This document shows positions 1 to 13,599 of a stretch of 64,000 nucleotides of DNA, one piece after another (within the stretch, counting starts at the first letter, position 1; every line of letters starts with the position of its first letter). Under the pieces are notes generated by a model. That model saw nothing but the letters and a program-made list of their open reading frames with translations, was not told where the DNA came from and made no database searches. The stretch spans positions 377,099,392 to 377,163,391 of the forward strand of contig NC_081415.1 of NCBI RefSeq assembly GCF_030272615.1, given 5' to 3'. Source of the stretch: Cryptomeria japonica (taxonomy: Eukaryota > Streptophyta > Pinopsida > Cupressales > Cupressaceae). Both the position numbers and the translations under genes were made by a program.

Positions 1-3000
1 TTATTGATCCAAGTGACATAAATATTGAAAATATTAAAGAAGAACCAAATACTAATCACATAATTTTTAATAATATTTTATAATCATGATAAGGGTAAAG
101 CTTCAGTTCAAGATCTCATAACAATAAGGCTAATTATATCAATGTGTTGCAAGAATACACTATCAACCACATCAACCAAACTGATAAAACTATCGCCGCC
201 ATCATAGTCAAAAGAAAAACTACTAATTATGTTCTTGCTACTCATCACTCTAAGGTTACCCTCCAAGGGGCATTGCCTAATCCTCCTCCAGCAAGAACCT
301 ACAACTTAGTTGATCATCTTAATAAAACCCCTTCTCAAATATCCATTTTCCAACCTCTGTATTTCCCTAAGCCATAAAACAATCCTAGACAATGTCGTGT
401 ACAAATTTGTCGTGCGTAGAGACATAAATGTAAATACATTTCAAGCCTTGGCTGTTAATCTCTCCACCACACCCCATGTCACTTTCACACAACAAGATAT
501 TCCCACACATAAAACTCCCCACAACAATCCAATTCACCTTAAGGTATATATCCATGAGCATAAAATTAGGAGGGTTGTAATAGATGATGGAGTTCATCTT
601 AATATCTATAGACTAAAACTAGTTAAGACAGTGGGGTAATCTGAGCACACTGTCAACGCTTCTCAAAAGAACAACATTGAAATTTATGATGATGTGGATT
701 GAACCCCAAGGTTATAATCATATTACCAATAAGGGTTGGGCAAGTAATTAGTTTCTTATGGATACATGTTATGTAGCCATTTCCATCTAACTATCATTAA
801 TGCATAAAATTCCCACATAATAACATCAAAATTACCATAATGAGAGATCCTCATCCATTTCGATATTTTAATAACTTAAGGGAAAACTCTAATAATCAAG
901 ATCTATTAAATCAAGAGGATTCGCTTACTCCACATCTTGATTCCTTGTCACTACCAGATACATCATCTCCTTCCACATCCTACCCTAAAATTAAACTTCA
1001 CATTAACGATAGAGGATACAAATAGTACTCATACATATAGGCCTTATGCATTGGAAAGTTACCCATATCACCAAAATCCTTTCAAATACCACAATAGAAC
1101 CTTAGAGATCGGCACAAGGGTAAAGCTATATTCCAATATCCACCTTCCTCCTCCTTTATCAGGTGAGGATATTTGAATGATGAGTCTCTATAAGAAGACA
1201 TTTGTAAGTGGCTATACCAAGATGAGAAAGATACATCTGTAGTTCAACTTCCCCTAGAGCACTATGGGAAAAGGTTTACAATGTTGAAAAGACACAAATA
1301 TGATGCAACAACTAGTCTTGGCCCTCAACAATAAGGAACAATAGAACCAATTCTTCCTAAAGAGAATCAAACAAATCAAGGATTGGGATACAAGAAGACA
1401 AAAAAAGGTTCTACAATCTAAAGTAACATAACATTGGTGGTGGAAACCACCAATGCCCCATTGCCTCCTTCTAAATAAGTTAGTACAACCACTAATGAAG
1501 GATATGAAGAGGAGAGTAACAACAAATTGATTCCCATGATTGTGAATGGGATTTCCTATGTATTTCTAGCATTTATATGCTAAATAAGCCTTATATCCCT
1601 CAAGAAACTAGTAATGACAAAATTATCTATGAAGATAAAGAGATAGATCCTAATTCCCTAAGATGAAATTCCAATAACTATGTTTGTACCCTGACCTCAA
1701 CCTTTGCCTCCTACTCCAATTGTGATGGTGACATTTGTATTGTGTTTCATCATCTTATAGATTGGTCTCAACACAATCCATTGTGCTTAGATTGGTTCAA
1801 AAATAATGAATCAATAGCCAAATTCATAGGAATTCAAGAAAGAATACCATGCAGGGATCATAAAGTTGGCTTCTCTATAGATATTTGCATAGAAAAATAT
1901 TTTGGGGAAGTTACTCCATCTTCTATTCAAGAAAATGAAAATGAAAACCAAAAGAAAAACAAAAATATTAGGTCTTAGGGTGAAAACTAAAAGGCACTCT
2001 CTAACCATAAAATAGTAAAAATAGATGATATTTCCAATGGTGAAAACCTCTCTGAGGTACCAAAAGATGGACAAATGGATATCTTTCCCATTAACCTAGA
2101 AAGATCATCACTCCTAATCGAACAAACAAAAGAAGTAAACCTGGGGGATAATAAAAATGTAAGGAAGATCCATCTTGCAGAATCTCTTCAGCCAAAAGAA
2201 AAGAACTTTATCAAGTTTTTTTCAAAGAGAGAAAAGTAAATTTTACTCGGTCCTATGCATACATACTAGGTCTTGACCGAGAATTGGTTCTTCATCATCG
2301 GATTGTCCTTCCAAGAGTGAAGTTGTAGATTGAAACTAAGAAAGATGCATCCTTAAGTAGCCCTACTGGTCAAGCTTGAGTTACAAAAGTTGCTTGAAAT
2401 AGGCTTCATTAGACCAATAGACTATGCTGAGTGGATCTCAAATTTGGTACCTATTATAAAACCAGATGGAAGCATCCAAATCTGAACTGAATTTAGAGAC
2501 TTCAATAAGGCCTATATAGCCTAAGGATGATTTCCTACTCCCTAACATTGACATGATTGTAGATCTTACATCCAGGAACAAATCTCATTGATGGATGGCT
2601 TTTTCAGGGTATAATCAAATAAGGATAGTGCTAGAATATCAACACAAAAATAATGTCCGTGGGAAACATACTATTGGAATGTAATTCATTTTGGACTCAA
2701 GAATGTCAAAGAAACATATCAAAGATCCATGACCATATTTTTTCATGACATGATACATACTATCATGAAAGACTATGTGGATGATCTATTGGCCAAATCA
2801 ACAACTAGAGATATTGCCTTGTTGCTATAGTCTAAATATTTGATAGACTAGAACAATATAATGTCCAAAAAAATATGCCTCCAATGTTACATTAGGAAAT
2901 ATTCTTGGGTTCATAGTATCAAATAGAGGAATCAAGGTATACCTGGCTAAAGTGAAAGGTAGCATTGAGATGCCCCCCCCCCTATAAAATTTGAAACAAT

Positions 3001-3540
3001 TGAGAAGCGTACATGAGAAGTTGAAAAACATCAAAAGGTTTGTCACTCAATTAGTAGACAAGTTCTAACCTTTTCAACATCTTCTCAAAAAAGGAGTAAC
3101 ATTTAAATGGACTAAATAGTGTCACGAAGCTTCCAAAGCATTAAAATATTACTTGCTTGTACCATCAATACTAGTCTTGCCTACACTTGGAAAGCCCTTG
3201 TTGTTGTTTATATTTGCTACAAACTAATCTCTAGGAGCACTCTTGTCACAACATGATGACCAAGGGAGAGGATGAGCTATTTACTATCTCAACAGAATAC
3301 TGGTCAGTTATGAGTTGAATTACACTCTTATTGAATGTGCATGCCTTTCACTATAAGCATATATCCACTTAAATATCTCCTAAACAAAGCAAACCTCACT
3401 GGTTGGGTTATGATTCTTAGTGTGTTTGACATCGAATATGTGGATAGGAAGTCCATAAAGGGACAAATAATAGAAAATCAATTAGCAGAAGTTCCAATTC
3501 CATCTCACCACCCCCTACTAACTAATTTTCTTAATGAATC
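1..3540 (+). pseudogene. Ty3/gypsy Tat-type pol, 5' part: protease, RT, RNase H (decayed)
   Basis: This is the left part of a retrotransposon polyprotein, cut by the window start. Around 300-640 lies protease-region coding. At about 2370-2990 an RT is readable through stops and shifts: a GFIRPIDYAEW block with a KPDGSI block near 2400-2480, then the catalytic YVDD at 2774-2785. At about 3040-3540 the connection and RNase H domain follow, with DIEYVDRKSIKGQ near 3430. This sequence style is that of the Tat lineage of Ty3/gypsy (family knowledge). Stops and frameshifts occur throughout, so no protein can be made. Coding stops at 3540, where a solo LTR is inserted, and resumes at 5383. Confidence 0.85.
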
Positions 3541-5377
3541 TGATGTCATGGAAATGGGGACAAGGCAACAACAAAGTTCAATATTAATAAGTTAGTTTCA
3601 ACCATAAAAACAAAACAAAGAACTAAAAACCATTCCAAACATATCAAAAGAGATTTCAAAAAGCATGAAAGAAGTTTAACAAAATAAAAGAAAGGAGAAG
3701 AGCCTCCCTAAGATGCTTCCATGATGCCTTTTGATCCTTCTCCCTTGTTTCTCCCCTCTCCAAGTCCCAAATGAGTGTAGCTCTCAGCTTTTAGCACTAT
3801 CCATGGATGCCATATGGAGATTCAAGATGGTTGAATATGATAAGCAAATGCTATGCAAGTGTAGACAGTGATGCTATGAAAAAGCTCTATGCTAATACCC
3901 GTATAACAACAATACTCTAATTCTTCCTCCTTTGCTTGAGGAGAAGGGTTCTATTTATAGAAGAAATGAGGAAATGAAGGGTTAAGATTGAGCAATCTTA
4001 ACAAGGGTTAGTATTGAAAGATATTCAATCCATGTGAGACTTTCAACCCAATCCCAGTTTGACAAGTGTCACCATGAGGAGGCTTGAGAGGAGAGATAAG
4101 GAGCATTAAATGCTTGAGGGGACATGATGGTTATCCTAGTCAAAGAAATAAATGCTTTGAAGAGACACAAGGGTTACATGAGGGTTAAGTTAGGGGTCAA
4201 AGTCCTTAACCATGGGTGCAAGTGGAATTAACCATTAATGGTCATGTAAGAGCCATAAGTGGTTGGGAAGACTTTAGAGGTTAATTTGTTGAACACACAA
4301 AGCATTAATTGCTTTTCAAAGACTTTGGAGTCTTTGAGAAGTGACTCCAATTTGCTTAGGAATGTGACAATATTTAGGGGATGGATTAGGTTAATTAGGA
4401 AGGGTTTAGAAGAATCTAGAAGGGGTTTAGGCATGCAAGTGGCTTTTGTAGGAAAATGCAAGTGGGAGGAATTTTGGGATTTTCAATTAAAATAAAATCA
4501 TTTATTTCAATTAAATGGTGTAATTTGCATTTGGGTAAATATTCAAATAAATATTAATTTATTTAAATGAGAAAAAGGAAGATAAAGCATTAAATGTTTG
4601 AAGACTTTAAGGGAAACCATTAAAGGTTTGAGAAGACTCTAGAAGGAAGCCATTAAATTTGAAGACTTTGAGGGAACCATTAAAGTCTTAAGAAGACTTT
4701 AAGGGAAACCATTAAGTTTGAAGACTTTAAGGGAAACCATTAAAGGTTTGAGAAGACTCTAGAAGGAAGCCATTAAGTTTGAAGACTTTAAGTGAAACCA
4801 TTAAAGGTTTCAAGTGGGTGAGGATAAATAGGATTTTAAATAAATAATTTATTTAAAATAGTTGTGCAACTTGCATTTGTAGGAAAATGCAAGTGGGTGG
4901 AGGATAAAGGTGATTTAAATAAATGATTTATTTAAAATAGTTGTGCAACTTGCTTTTGTAGGAAAATACAAGTGGGTGGAGGATAAAGGTGATTTAAATA
5001 AATAATTTATTTAAAATAATTGTGCAACTTGCATTTGTAGGAAAATGCAAGTGGGTAGAGGATAAAGATGATTTAAATAAATGTTAATTTATTTAAATGT
5101 GAGAGGTGGGATTTTGGGGGATTTAAATAAATATTAATTTATTTAAATGTGAGAGAATATTTAATTAAATAAATATGATTAATTTATTTAATTAATGGTC
5201 TGAATTTGTTAAGTGAATTAAATCAAATAAATTGAATAATTTATTTAATTAATAGGAGAAGAGGGTTAAGATGAATTAATTTAATATATTAATTTAATTA
5301 ATTATTAATTGATGGTTAAATAATCAAATAAATATTAAATATTCATTTAATTAAGTGGACAGATTTATGTGACTACA
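3541..5377. mobile_element. Solo LTR inserted in the Tat pol, flanked by GAATC duplications
   Basis: The insert begins with TGATGTCATGG and ends with GTGACTACA, so it has LTR-type TG...CA ends. The 5-bp sequence GAATC lies directly on both sides (3536-3540 and 5378-5382). Removing the insert plus one GAATC rejoins the host reading frame between the RNase H and the second RNase H domain, which supports the boundaries. No internal region, PBS or polypurine tract is present, so it is read as a solo LTR left by LTR-LTR recombination. Its inner part holds tandem repeats. Orientation is uncertain; the right end resembles the reverse complement of other LTR starts in this window. Confidence 0.85.
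4560..5110. repeat. Two tandem repeat families inside the solo LTR
   Basis: From about 4590 to 4820 a unit containing GAAGACTTTAAGGGAAACC and CATTAAAGGTTTGAGAAGAC recurs several times. From about 4810 to 5095 a unit of roughly 90 bp recurs with GTGCAACTTGC, GTAGGAAAATGCAAGTGGG and AATAATTTATTTAAA. Copies differ by a few bases. No coding capacity is seen. Confidence 0.8.
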
Positions 5378-6290
5378 GAATCAATATTTACCTTAGCTAC
5401 GTCAACAAAGTGGAAAATTTGTTTTCATGTATCTTATACACATCATGGAGTAGGAATAGGGGTCTTGTTTATAACTCCACAAGGGGATGTAATCCCAAAG
5501 TCTTATCGAGTCAACTTCCCCTACAGAAATAACATGATGTGAGTCTCTTATCACCAGCCTCCATACAATAATGCAATGGAAAATCAAAGACCTTCATGTG
5601 TGTGGAGATTCTCAGCTAGTCATAATCCAGGTCAACGATGAATTTTTAACCAAATATGATAATTTGTTGCCATACAAGCATAGTGTAGATTATTTTAAGC
5701 AACATTTTGATCACATCATTTTTTAACATCCCTTGTATTCAAAATAAGAGATCAGATGCAATGGCAACAATGGGATCTTTATTAGACATTTCAGGAAATG
5801 AAAAACATTTTGAGTTCTTAGAAGAGAAGATAATGGTCCTCAATTATGATGTTCCTTAGTTTTAATGTGTGTGTGTGTGATTGTTCACCCAAACTCATCA
5901 TGGTACAAAGACATCTATTCTTACCTTCATGACCAATACTTGTATCTTGACCTATCTCGTAACCAACAATAAACCCTTATCCAACAAACCTCACATCACA
6001 TCATCATATAAACCTTATACTGAAAAAAGTCTTGATGGAACACTCCTCTGATGTCTTGATTTGAAAGAATCACAAACAACTTTAAGGGAGGTACATGAAG
6101 GTATTGTAGCACTCACTCTAGTCATCCTGATTTGGCAAAAAAGATCATGGGTATTGGATATTATTGGCCAACCATAGAGAAAGATGTACATAGGTTTCTT
6201 CAAAAATGTTGGCAGAGTCAAATACATGGTGATCTCATTCATACGCAAGCATAGGATCTTCAATCCATAATTTCACCATGGCCTTTTTCC
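5378..6290 (+). pseudogene. Tat pol continued: second (archaeal-type) RNase H and integrase zinc domain
   Basis: The frame resumes at 5383 with WKICF at 5411, followed by a GVGIGVLFITPQGD block and, near 5590-5700, CGDSQLVI and LLPYKHSVDYFKQHFDHI. This is the extra archaeal-type RNase H domain that marks Tat elements. Around 6060-6290 the integrase zinc-binding region is readable across frameshifts (EVHEGI, then a YWP-like block and the SPWPFS block before the core). The coding region stops exactly at 6290, where a Ty1/copia element is inserted. The integrase core continues at 19645. A TG microsatellite at about 5866-5880 interrupts the middle. Confidence 0.85.
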
Positions 6291-6314
6291 TGTTGGTATT
6301 ATAGATGTGTTGCA

Positions 6315-9300
6315 TTTAATGCCCCACCAGAAACCCTAAAGGAAAACAATACAACTAGGCAACTAAAAGGGCGTAATAATATTTTATTTTATTTTTTTAA
6401 AGATTAAGTGCATAATCATATCAATAGCATGTTTAATGACACAACGAAATTCTAACATATGATTTCCTAAGGGTTACCAATGAAGATTAATTCATAGATT
6501 ATATTAACACCCCGGTTAATCCAATTGTTCAGCTAATTAGGAAAATTAAATGCTTAAGATAAAATCTACACATACAAAGTACTCCAATGCATTCATTTCC
6601 TATAGATCATATATACAAAAGATTTAAGCAGCTGAATTACCATACATTCCAATGATTCCCTTTTACAATATCTATAAATACATGGTCTCCAATAATACCA
6701 CGGATTACAAAGTTACAATATCAAGGTTACATAAAAGTTTGATACAATGACCACAAGGTCTCAACTGAACAATGATCATGAACATGAGCTGGTACATCAA
6801 CCACAGACCAAGAAACACCAGCGAAGCCCTTCCTCGCCTGAAGATACATTCTAGAACATACAATGGGAAGTGGCACTACCACCTGACCATGTGATCCCGA
6901 AATGGAACCACCCCATCATGCTAGGAGATAGTAGAAAACCCTCAAGCAAGCAAAGTAAGACAAGTATGAAAGAACTACAAGACTCTGCAAACATCCATGT
7001 GACTCAACTCACAAACACTAGTGACTTTAAGGAGAGAGTGTCATCGCATAGCTTAAGATGGTTACCATGGTACAGCCTCCATAGGTCCCGGCCCCCATTC
7101 TGGGTTATCCTGGTAACCTCTCCCGAACCTCCAGTTCCAACTAAGTCTCGTGCGAACCCTACCAATCCTTCTGTGAAGACAAGGTGGTAAGTTTGTCATT
7201 CCAAGCCTACTCGTAACATCATGAGCCCTGTACTAGCACTCACCTATGCATGAGGTACAATATCTTAATTAATATTTATCTCACCCATCCCAAATCAATT
7301 ATTAGGTTATCACTTTTTAACTAACTTTCGACGAGTTATCCTGTCATCCACTTCGGGCACGGCCCCTGCTTGAAAGCCACTCTCTCATAGGACACTACAG
7401 GAAAGGTCTCTCTACGAGAACTCTATGGCAAAACAGACAGCCATACCTAATCCTGACAAACCACAGGTGAAGGATACACAATTCACTAACCCAAGATTGA
7501 CCATTTGGACAAAACACACAATGGCTCACATCAATAAGGTTATACAACAACACCTGACCAAGGAGATATAATAACATAGGACAGAATGACAACTCAACTA
7601 GAATTGCAACGGAATTTAAACTTGACTACAAACACCATTTACACAAGATCCTAATACAAGCAATCTTTTCTTAAAACAGCCAAATGCATAAATAGCTTGC
7701 AATTTAAGATTTCTAGAAAATAAGAATTACAACTATATTAATACAAATAAATCAATTTAGTCATTTGTTGAGAAATGAGGTAAATGAACCAGGACACATG
7801 GGAATATAGAGAGCTTAGGCAATATAAACTTTGAATTTTAAACCATAAGAAATGGATTGCACGTTAATGATTTCCTTTCATTATTTCCAAAAGATTAATA
7901 ATACATATTTAGTAACAACTAACATAAATACAATTGAGAATACAATCTTTTGAAAAATAGAAATATCATCTTTCCTATAAACACTATTTCCCCTATTTTA
8001 TCTAATTGAAGACAATCTTTCATACTTTCTTATTCCAAATAATAACCATAATCGGAAGAAATTCGACCTCTTGTAAGCTTGGACTGGTTTGTAAGACTTC
8101 TGACACTCTTCCGCCAAATAGAACTATGCCTTGCTTGCAAATCTATCTCGAATCTATCCTACCACTCTATTATCAAACAATTCTCTTCTTTCTCTCTTCA
8201 ATACTATAAAAGTATCTTCTCTAATCCCTCTTCTATTCTCTTCTTTTCTTTGTGAGTCTATCGTCTCTCCTTGCTTGTGAATGTCTCCTTCATCTTCCTA
8301 TCTTCCATCTCTATTTATCCTATTTATTCCTACGATCTCTCCCCATTCAGAGGCTCGGTGATTGTCATTGATTTGGAGTCTATTACTTGAGTCTTTGTTT
8401 AACTCTTCTCTCATCTCCACGTCTAACAAAGATGGCCACTCCTAATACAAATTTTGTTGTTCTCATGCATGATTTATCTATGCATTAGTTTCCTATCGCT
8501 AACTATCCTAGAATCATGGCACCACATGCCTGTTATCTCATTACTTAATGCATTTATAGCCACCAATTTAGGTCTAATTCTAACGTGGATATACTAGTCG
8601 ATTCCATTTAGACATGGAATAAAGAGTTATCTACAGTTTATGGTGGACTTCTTCTCTCATTCACCATGGATACTATAGCATATTACTCGCTCCATGTGTT
8701 TGTCATTAGCGAGTTCCTTGTTTAAGCTACCAGGTCTAAGCCATGGTCTCCACGTTGAAACCTCTAAATTCTGCATTAAACCACTGGTCTTTACCTACGT
8801 GCTAGTCTATTGTCACCCTATCGACTCCTAGCTAAATTGCAACATAGTCACTATCCTTAGGTCTGAGTTAACCGATAGTCTTTGTCTGGTCGGCCACCCT
8901 AACTGCCATGCGACATAGTCGCTATCCTATGACAACTAAAACCCACCACCTTTCTTGATAAAAAAATGAATAATTGACTATATTATAAGTTGCAGGATAA
9001 GTATTAAACTTAAACGTTTAAAGAAATAATATAATATCATATTTTACATAATGTGAATATTCATAAGAACATTTTATGAATAATCATGTTTGTAGCATAA
9101 GACGATGATCGCATAAACTTAATTTAATTATTCTCCTCAAAATATATACGTATTTATGTGTGTTTGATAAAATCAAAGTTATTAACTACCATGTATATCT
9201 AACTTGCATCAATATAAAAACAAAACGATCATTAAAATTGAATCATTCAACTTATAAATAATCATATTAGAAATAATCAATATAATTAAACATGAGCCAT

Positions 9301-10125
9301 ATTTACCTACTATATACATGTATATGATCGAGTCCTAGTATATATACATAAAATACGTACAAATATGGTTTAATTTCGAAAACCAAACATTAATTTAATA
9401 ATTTCTTTTAATTAATTAAATTTATAATCTCAATGCATAAAATACATAATTCCCCAAATATACCAATAATGAGATAACCTCATAAACTCAATCAATTAAT
9501 CAAAACCACTAAACACACAAACTAAGCAAACCTCAAGCAAATACTCATAAAAGATCAAACAACAAGATATGAAGGCTGAACAAACTGACAAGACGACCAA
9601 CTGACGACACTCACATGAGTGTAACTATTTAAAATAGGGTCAACTACTATCTCCTCCACTTCCATCAAAAAATATAAGGCACGCTCAGACCTGTGAAGCC
9701 AGGTGGAGATGATACCCCGTACCTACCCGATACTTGTACCTGCAATATCCTGCATCACCAAACCACACATGCATATATACAATATAGAAACATAGCATAC
9801 ACACCGATGAAGGAGAATCACAACATTCCTTTTCTCACCAAAATGAGTGAAGGATAATCATCCCCTTGCATCCAATACACTTGCAGACACAAAACATATA
9901 ATTCCACATTGCATAGATAAAGTAAAGTGTCAGTACATAGCAATAATCCATAAAATTCCATAAATCACAAGTACTGAAATACTATAAATAAATTGAGCAT
10001 CTCATATCTAGATAAAGCATGAAATAATGTCATATAAGTCTGAATAACAAATCATGGTAATGTATCCACTGAAAACAACCAATAAAATATGAGTCCAATG
10101 AGTTCAAACGAGTAGGGGTACTACA
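6315..10125 (-). repeat. 3' LTR of the chromovirus (3.8 kb)
   Basis: On the + strand it runs from TAATGCCCCACCAGAAACCC to GGGGTACTACA, colinear with 14953-18082. It holds two segments absent from the 5' LTR: about 90 bp near 6545-6640 and about 600 bp near 9195-9805. Several small ORFs on both strands recur in the partner LTR, but they have no recognisable domain and are treated as chance. On the - strand an AT-rich TATA-like segment lies near 8310-8335, duplicated in the partner LTR. Confidence 0.92.
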
Positions 10126-10140
10126 TTCTCCCCCCCAAAA
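10126..10140 (-). other. Polypurine tract of the chromovirus
   Basis: Read on the - strand this is TTTTGGGGGGGAGAA, directly next to the start of the 3' LTR (TGTAGTACCCC). This is the expected plus-strand primer site for reverse transcription, and it fixes the orientation of the element. Confidence 0.9.
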
Positions 10141-10159
10141 CTAGGCTTACTCCTGGAAG

Positions 10160-11560
10160 CCTAAAACAAATAATAATACAGCTCTCTCATCTTAGCTGCA
10201 TCCTCCCAAGTCGTCGAGGTCTCATCATTTGGGTCTCATAGGACCCTTACCTAGTCGATAGTGCGACCCCTGAGGATCAAATCCCGATGCTAAAGAATGC
10301 GCACGGGCTCCATCGAAAGCCTCCCATCCTCAACCTATAAAGAGTTCCAATCAAGAACATGTGTCACATCAGGATGATAAGGTCGAAGAACTAAAACATG
10401 AAAGACATCATGGATGTGGAATAGACTCAGTGGCAAGGCAAGACGGTAGGCAATAGGTCCTATCCACTCAAGGATCTCCAAAGGGCCAACAAACCGAGGC
10501 GCCAACTTAGAACCCTTTCCATAGCGGATTGGACTCTTCCGCTGACACACTCTCAAAAACACACGGTCACCAACAATAAACTGACGATCTATCCTATGAG
10601 CATCTGCATACTTCTTCTACCTATCCTATGCAGCTACCAAATGCTCACGAATCCGCTCAACCTGTTGCTCCATCTCCCGAAGAATATCCGGTCCTATAAG
10701 CACCCTGTCCTCTAGCCGATCCCAACTAAAAAGAGTGCAGCAAGGATGACCATATAATGCTTGAAAGGGGGACATACCTATGGAGCTATGATATTCATTA
10801 TTATAAGAAAACTCCACTAGATAGATATAATCCTCCCAACGCGACTGCTAGTCCATAACATACATGTGAAGCATGCCCTTCAAAACCTGATTCACTCTCT
10901 ATATCTGACCATCTGTCTCTAGGTGATAAGCTGAATGAAAGTTCAACTGAGTCCCCAAAGCATGCTAAAGTGAGGTCCATAATGTTGAGATAAAGACAGG
11001 ATATCTATCAGAGATGATCCACCTCAGAATCCTATGCAATCTCACTACATCTTCCAAGAAGACTCGTGCCACCACTGCTACTGTATAGGAAGCTCGAATA
11101 GGAACAATATGAGCAACCTTAGTCAATCTATCAACTATGACCATGATGGCATCATGATGACACAAAGAGACAAGCAAACCAACAATGAAATCCATGGAAA
11201 TGATATCCCATTTCCAATCCGGTATCAAATTAGGTTGTAAAAGCCCTATCGGGTGCTGATGCTTGCCTTCACTCATTGGCACTCTAAACACTTCGACACA
11301 AAATCAGCAATGTCTCATTTCATGCCAGCCCAATGATAAATCTGTCTAAGATCTATGTGCATCTTGTTTACACCTGGATGTGCCGAATAAGGTGCATGAT
11401 GGGCCTCAGTCATGATCAAGACGTGAAGACCCTCCAAAGAAGGTACATAGATCTGTTCATGGTTACGAAGAAGTCCATCTGCCTCAAGATTATATCCAGA
11501 AAATCTACCCTCTAAAGGCCTTCCAGACTCTATCATGGCTCTAACATCCTGATACCAAGT
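10160..11560 (-). pseudogene. Chromovirus integrase with C-terminal chromodomain (broken)
   Basis: Read right to left: the zinc-binding domain with AHHAPYSAHPG and KCLECQ (about 11280-11420), the catalytic core with SMDFIVG and ISDRYPVF (about 11000-11210), the segment YNNEYHSSIGMSPFQALYG (about 10740-10820), the GPLEI-like block (about 10475), then HVLDWNSL and a chromodomain-like tail ending near TTWEDAAK (about 10195-10355). The catalytic glutamate of the DDE triad, expected just after DGQ near 10915, is replaced by a TAG stop. More stops, mostly TAG, and a frameshift near 11275 complete the inactivation. The chromodomain normally guides insertion to marked chromatin (family knowledge). 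Confidence 0.9.
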
Positions 11561-11699
11561 ATCCTGAGGAAGAACTCTGAGAATCCTCTCTCTGAAGTCT
11601 ACTCCATGGGACAATGTCAAAAATTCATGTCGCCTATGACTCAAAGCATCTGCCACTACGTTCTCTTTCCCCTGAATATAATGAACCTCAAAATCATAC

Positions 11700-13560
11700 T
11701 CGCAAAGGAATTCCATCCATCTCCACTATCGAGCATTCAAGTTCGACTGCGTGAAAATATACTGTAGACTGCGGTGATCACTATGCAGTTCAAACCGACG
11801 CCCTAACAGAAAATGTTGCCATCTAACCAAAGCATGAACTATGGCTGCCAACTCTAAATCGTGAACTGGATAGTTCAACTCGTGGTTCTTGAGTTTACGA
11901 GACTCATAAGCAACCACACGTCCATCTTGCATAAGCATTGCACCTATACCTTCCAAAGAGGCATCTGTGCATACCATAAAATCTCTAAATGGATCAGAAA
12001 CCACCAAAGTCGGAGCACTAACAAGGAGTTCCTTCAAGGTACGAAAAGATGACTCACACTATTCTGACCAAACAAACTTCTTCCCTTTCCTCTAAAGAGA
12101 AGTGATCGGGTGTCATATCCGGGAAAAGCCCTGAACAAAGCGACGGTAATATCTGGCCAAACCCATAAAACTCCAATCTTCTAAAACATTGGTCGGCGCT
12201 GGCCAATTAACAATGGCTTGGATCTTTGAAGGATCCATGGATACACCTTCTCCTGAAACTATATGACCAAGATAGTTCACCTCAGACTGGAAAAAGTCAC
12301 ACTTTGCGAAATTAGCATAAAGCTAATTCTCCCTCAAGCACTGCAATACCTGATGTAAGTGACCTTCATGTTCTTCCATAGTTCCAGAATAAATCAATAT
12401 GTCATCCAAGAACACAAGGACAAAATGATCAAGGTAGGTACGAAAAACCCCATTCATGAGGCTCATAAAAACTAAAGGTGCATTCGTCAACCCAAATGGC
12501 ACCACTGTGAACTCATAGTGACCATAACGAGTACGAAACGTTGTCTTATAAATATCTGCATCTTGAATGGACAACTGATGATATCCAGATTTTAGGTCAA
12601 TCTTAGAGAACACCTTGGCTCCCTTTACCTGATCAAAAAGATCATCTATACGAGGCAATGGATATCAATTCTGGATGGTTACCTTATTCAACTATTGGTA
12701 ATCAATGCATAACCAAAGAGAACCATCCTTCTTCTTAACAAAGATAACAGGCGCACTCCAAGGAGAAACACTACGACGAATGAATCCCTTGGCCAACAAT
12801 TCCTCTAGTTGCAACTTCAACTCACTCAACTCTTGAGTAGTCATCCGATATGGAGCTCTCAAAATAGGTTCTGCACCAGGAACCAAATCAATCTAAAAGT
12901 CTATGTCTCACTTCGGAGGCATACCAGGAATATCCAACGGAAACACATCAGCATACTCTCAAAGAATAGGGTGACTATCAAGAGCGATTTCTCAACTCTC
13001 TGACTCATCCACATTCTCAAGAGTAAGTGAAAAAAAATGACACCCTCTACGCATGCACCACTTAAGTTGCATAACGGAGATCATACGTAAGGATATTGGT
13101 CTTTGAACTCCAACAATCTCCACTTCCTTACCAAGGTTATCTAGACACTCCACTGACTTCTTACGACAATCTACGTGAGCACTGTGAGAAGATAGCCAAT
13201 CCATCCCCAACACAACTCCATAAGAACCCAAAGGAATGACTCGAAGGTCAATTGAAGTAACTATGGTTCCTAGATTAAACTCACAACTGGGAACAAAGGC
13301 ATCTACAGAAACACGGACACCTGTAGCCAACTCTACTTGCCACCTATCCACCTACTTAGTAGACACGAGTTCGCACCGTTTCACAATAGACAAAGAAATG
13401 AAGGAATCTGAAGCACTGTAATCAAAAAGTACAGAGATAGGGATTCCACACAACATACCTACTACCACCATAACTATACCCTGATGATCATCTTGGCAGT
13501 TATCCACCACTATAAACACTCTATGGGATCTCCCTGCATCTCCCACTGTAGGCTCTTATG
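11700..13560 (-). pseudogene. Chromovirus protease, reverse transcriptase and RNase H (broken)
   Basis: Order on the - strand: protease with LFDYSASDSF near 13420, where the usual D-S/T-G-A core has become D-Y-S-A, then the GMDWLSSH block near 13195. RT follows with [13 protein letters not shown] (about 12745-12785), [13 protein letters not shown] (about 12570-12610), VPFGLTNAP (about 12480-12510) and the catalytic FLDD near 12400. RNase H follows with [12 protein letters not shown] (about 11940-11975) and [11 protein letters not shown] (about 11755-11790), ending near 11726. Stops lie between the blocks, most of them TAG, where other chromoviruses have Q or W. Domains are otherwise in frame over long stretches, so decay is by point mutation rather than rearrangement. 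Confidence 0.92.
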
Positions 13561-13599
13561 TTGCTAGCCTCTAACTGCCTATGTTGTGGAAATACTGAG

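Noticed and set aside
6870-7190. 106-codon ORF present in both chromovirus LTRs (also 15407-15727)
   Set aside because: It is duplicated only because the LTRs are duplicates. It lies antisense to the element, has no motif, and substitutions between the copies change many residues.
8006-8209. Small ORF repeated at 16545-16748
   Set aside because: Same reason: LTR copies of one another, with no coding signature.
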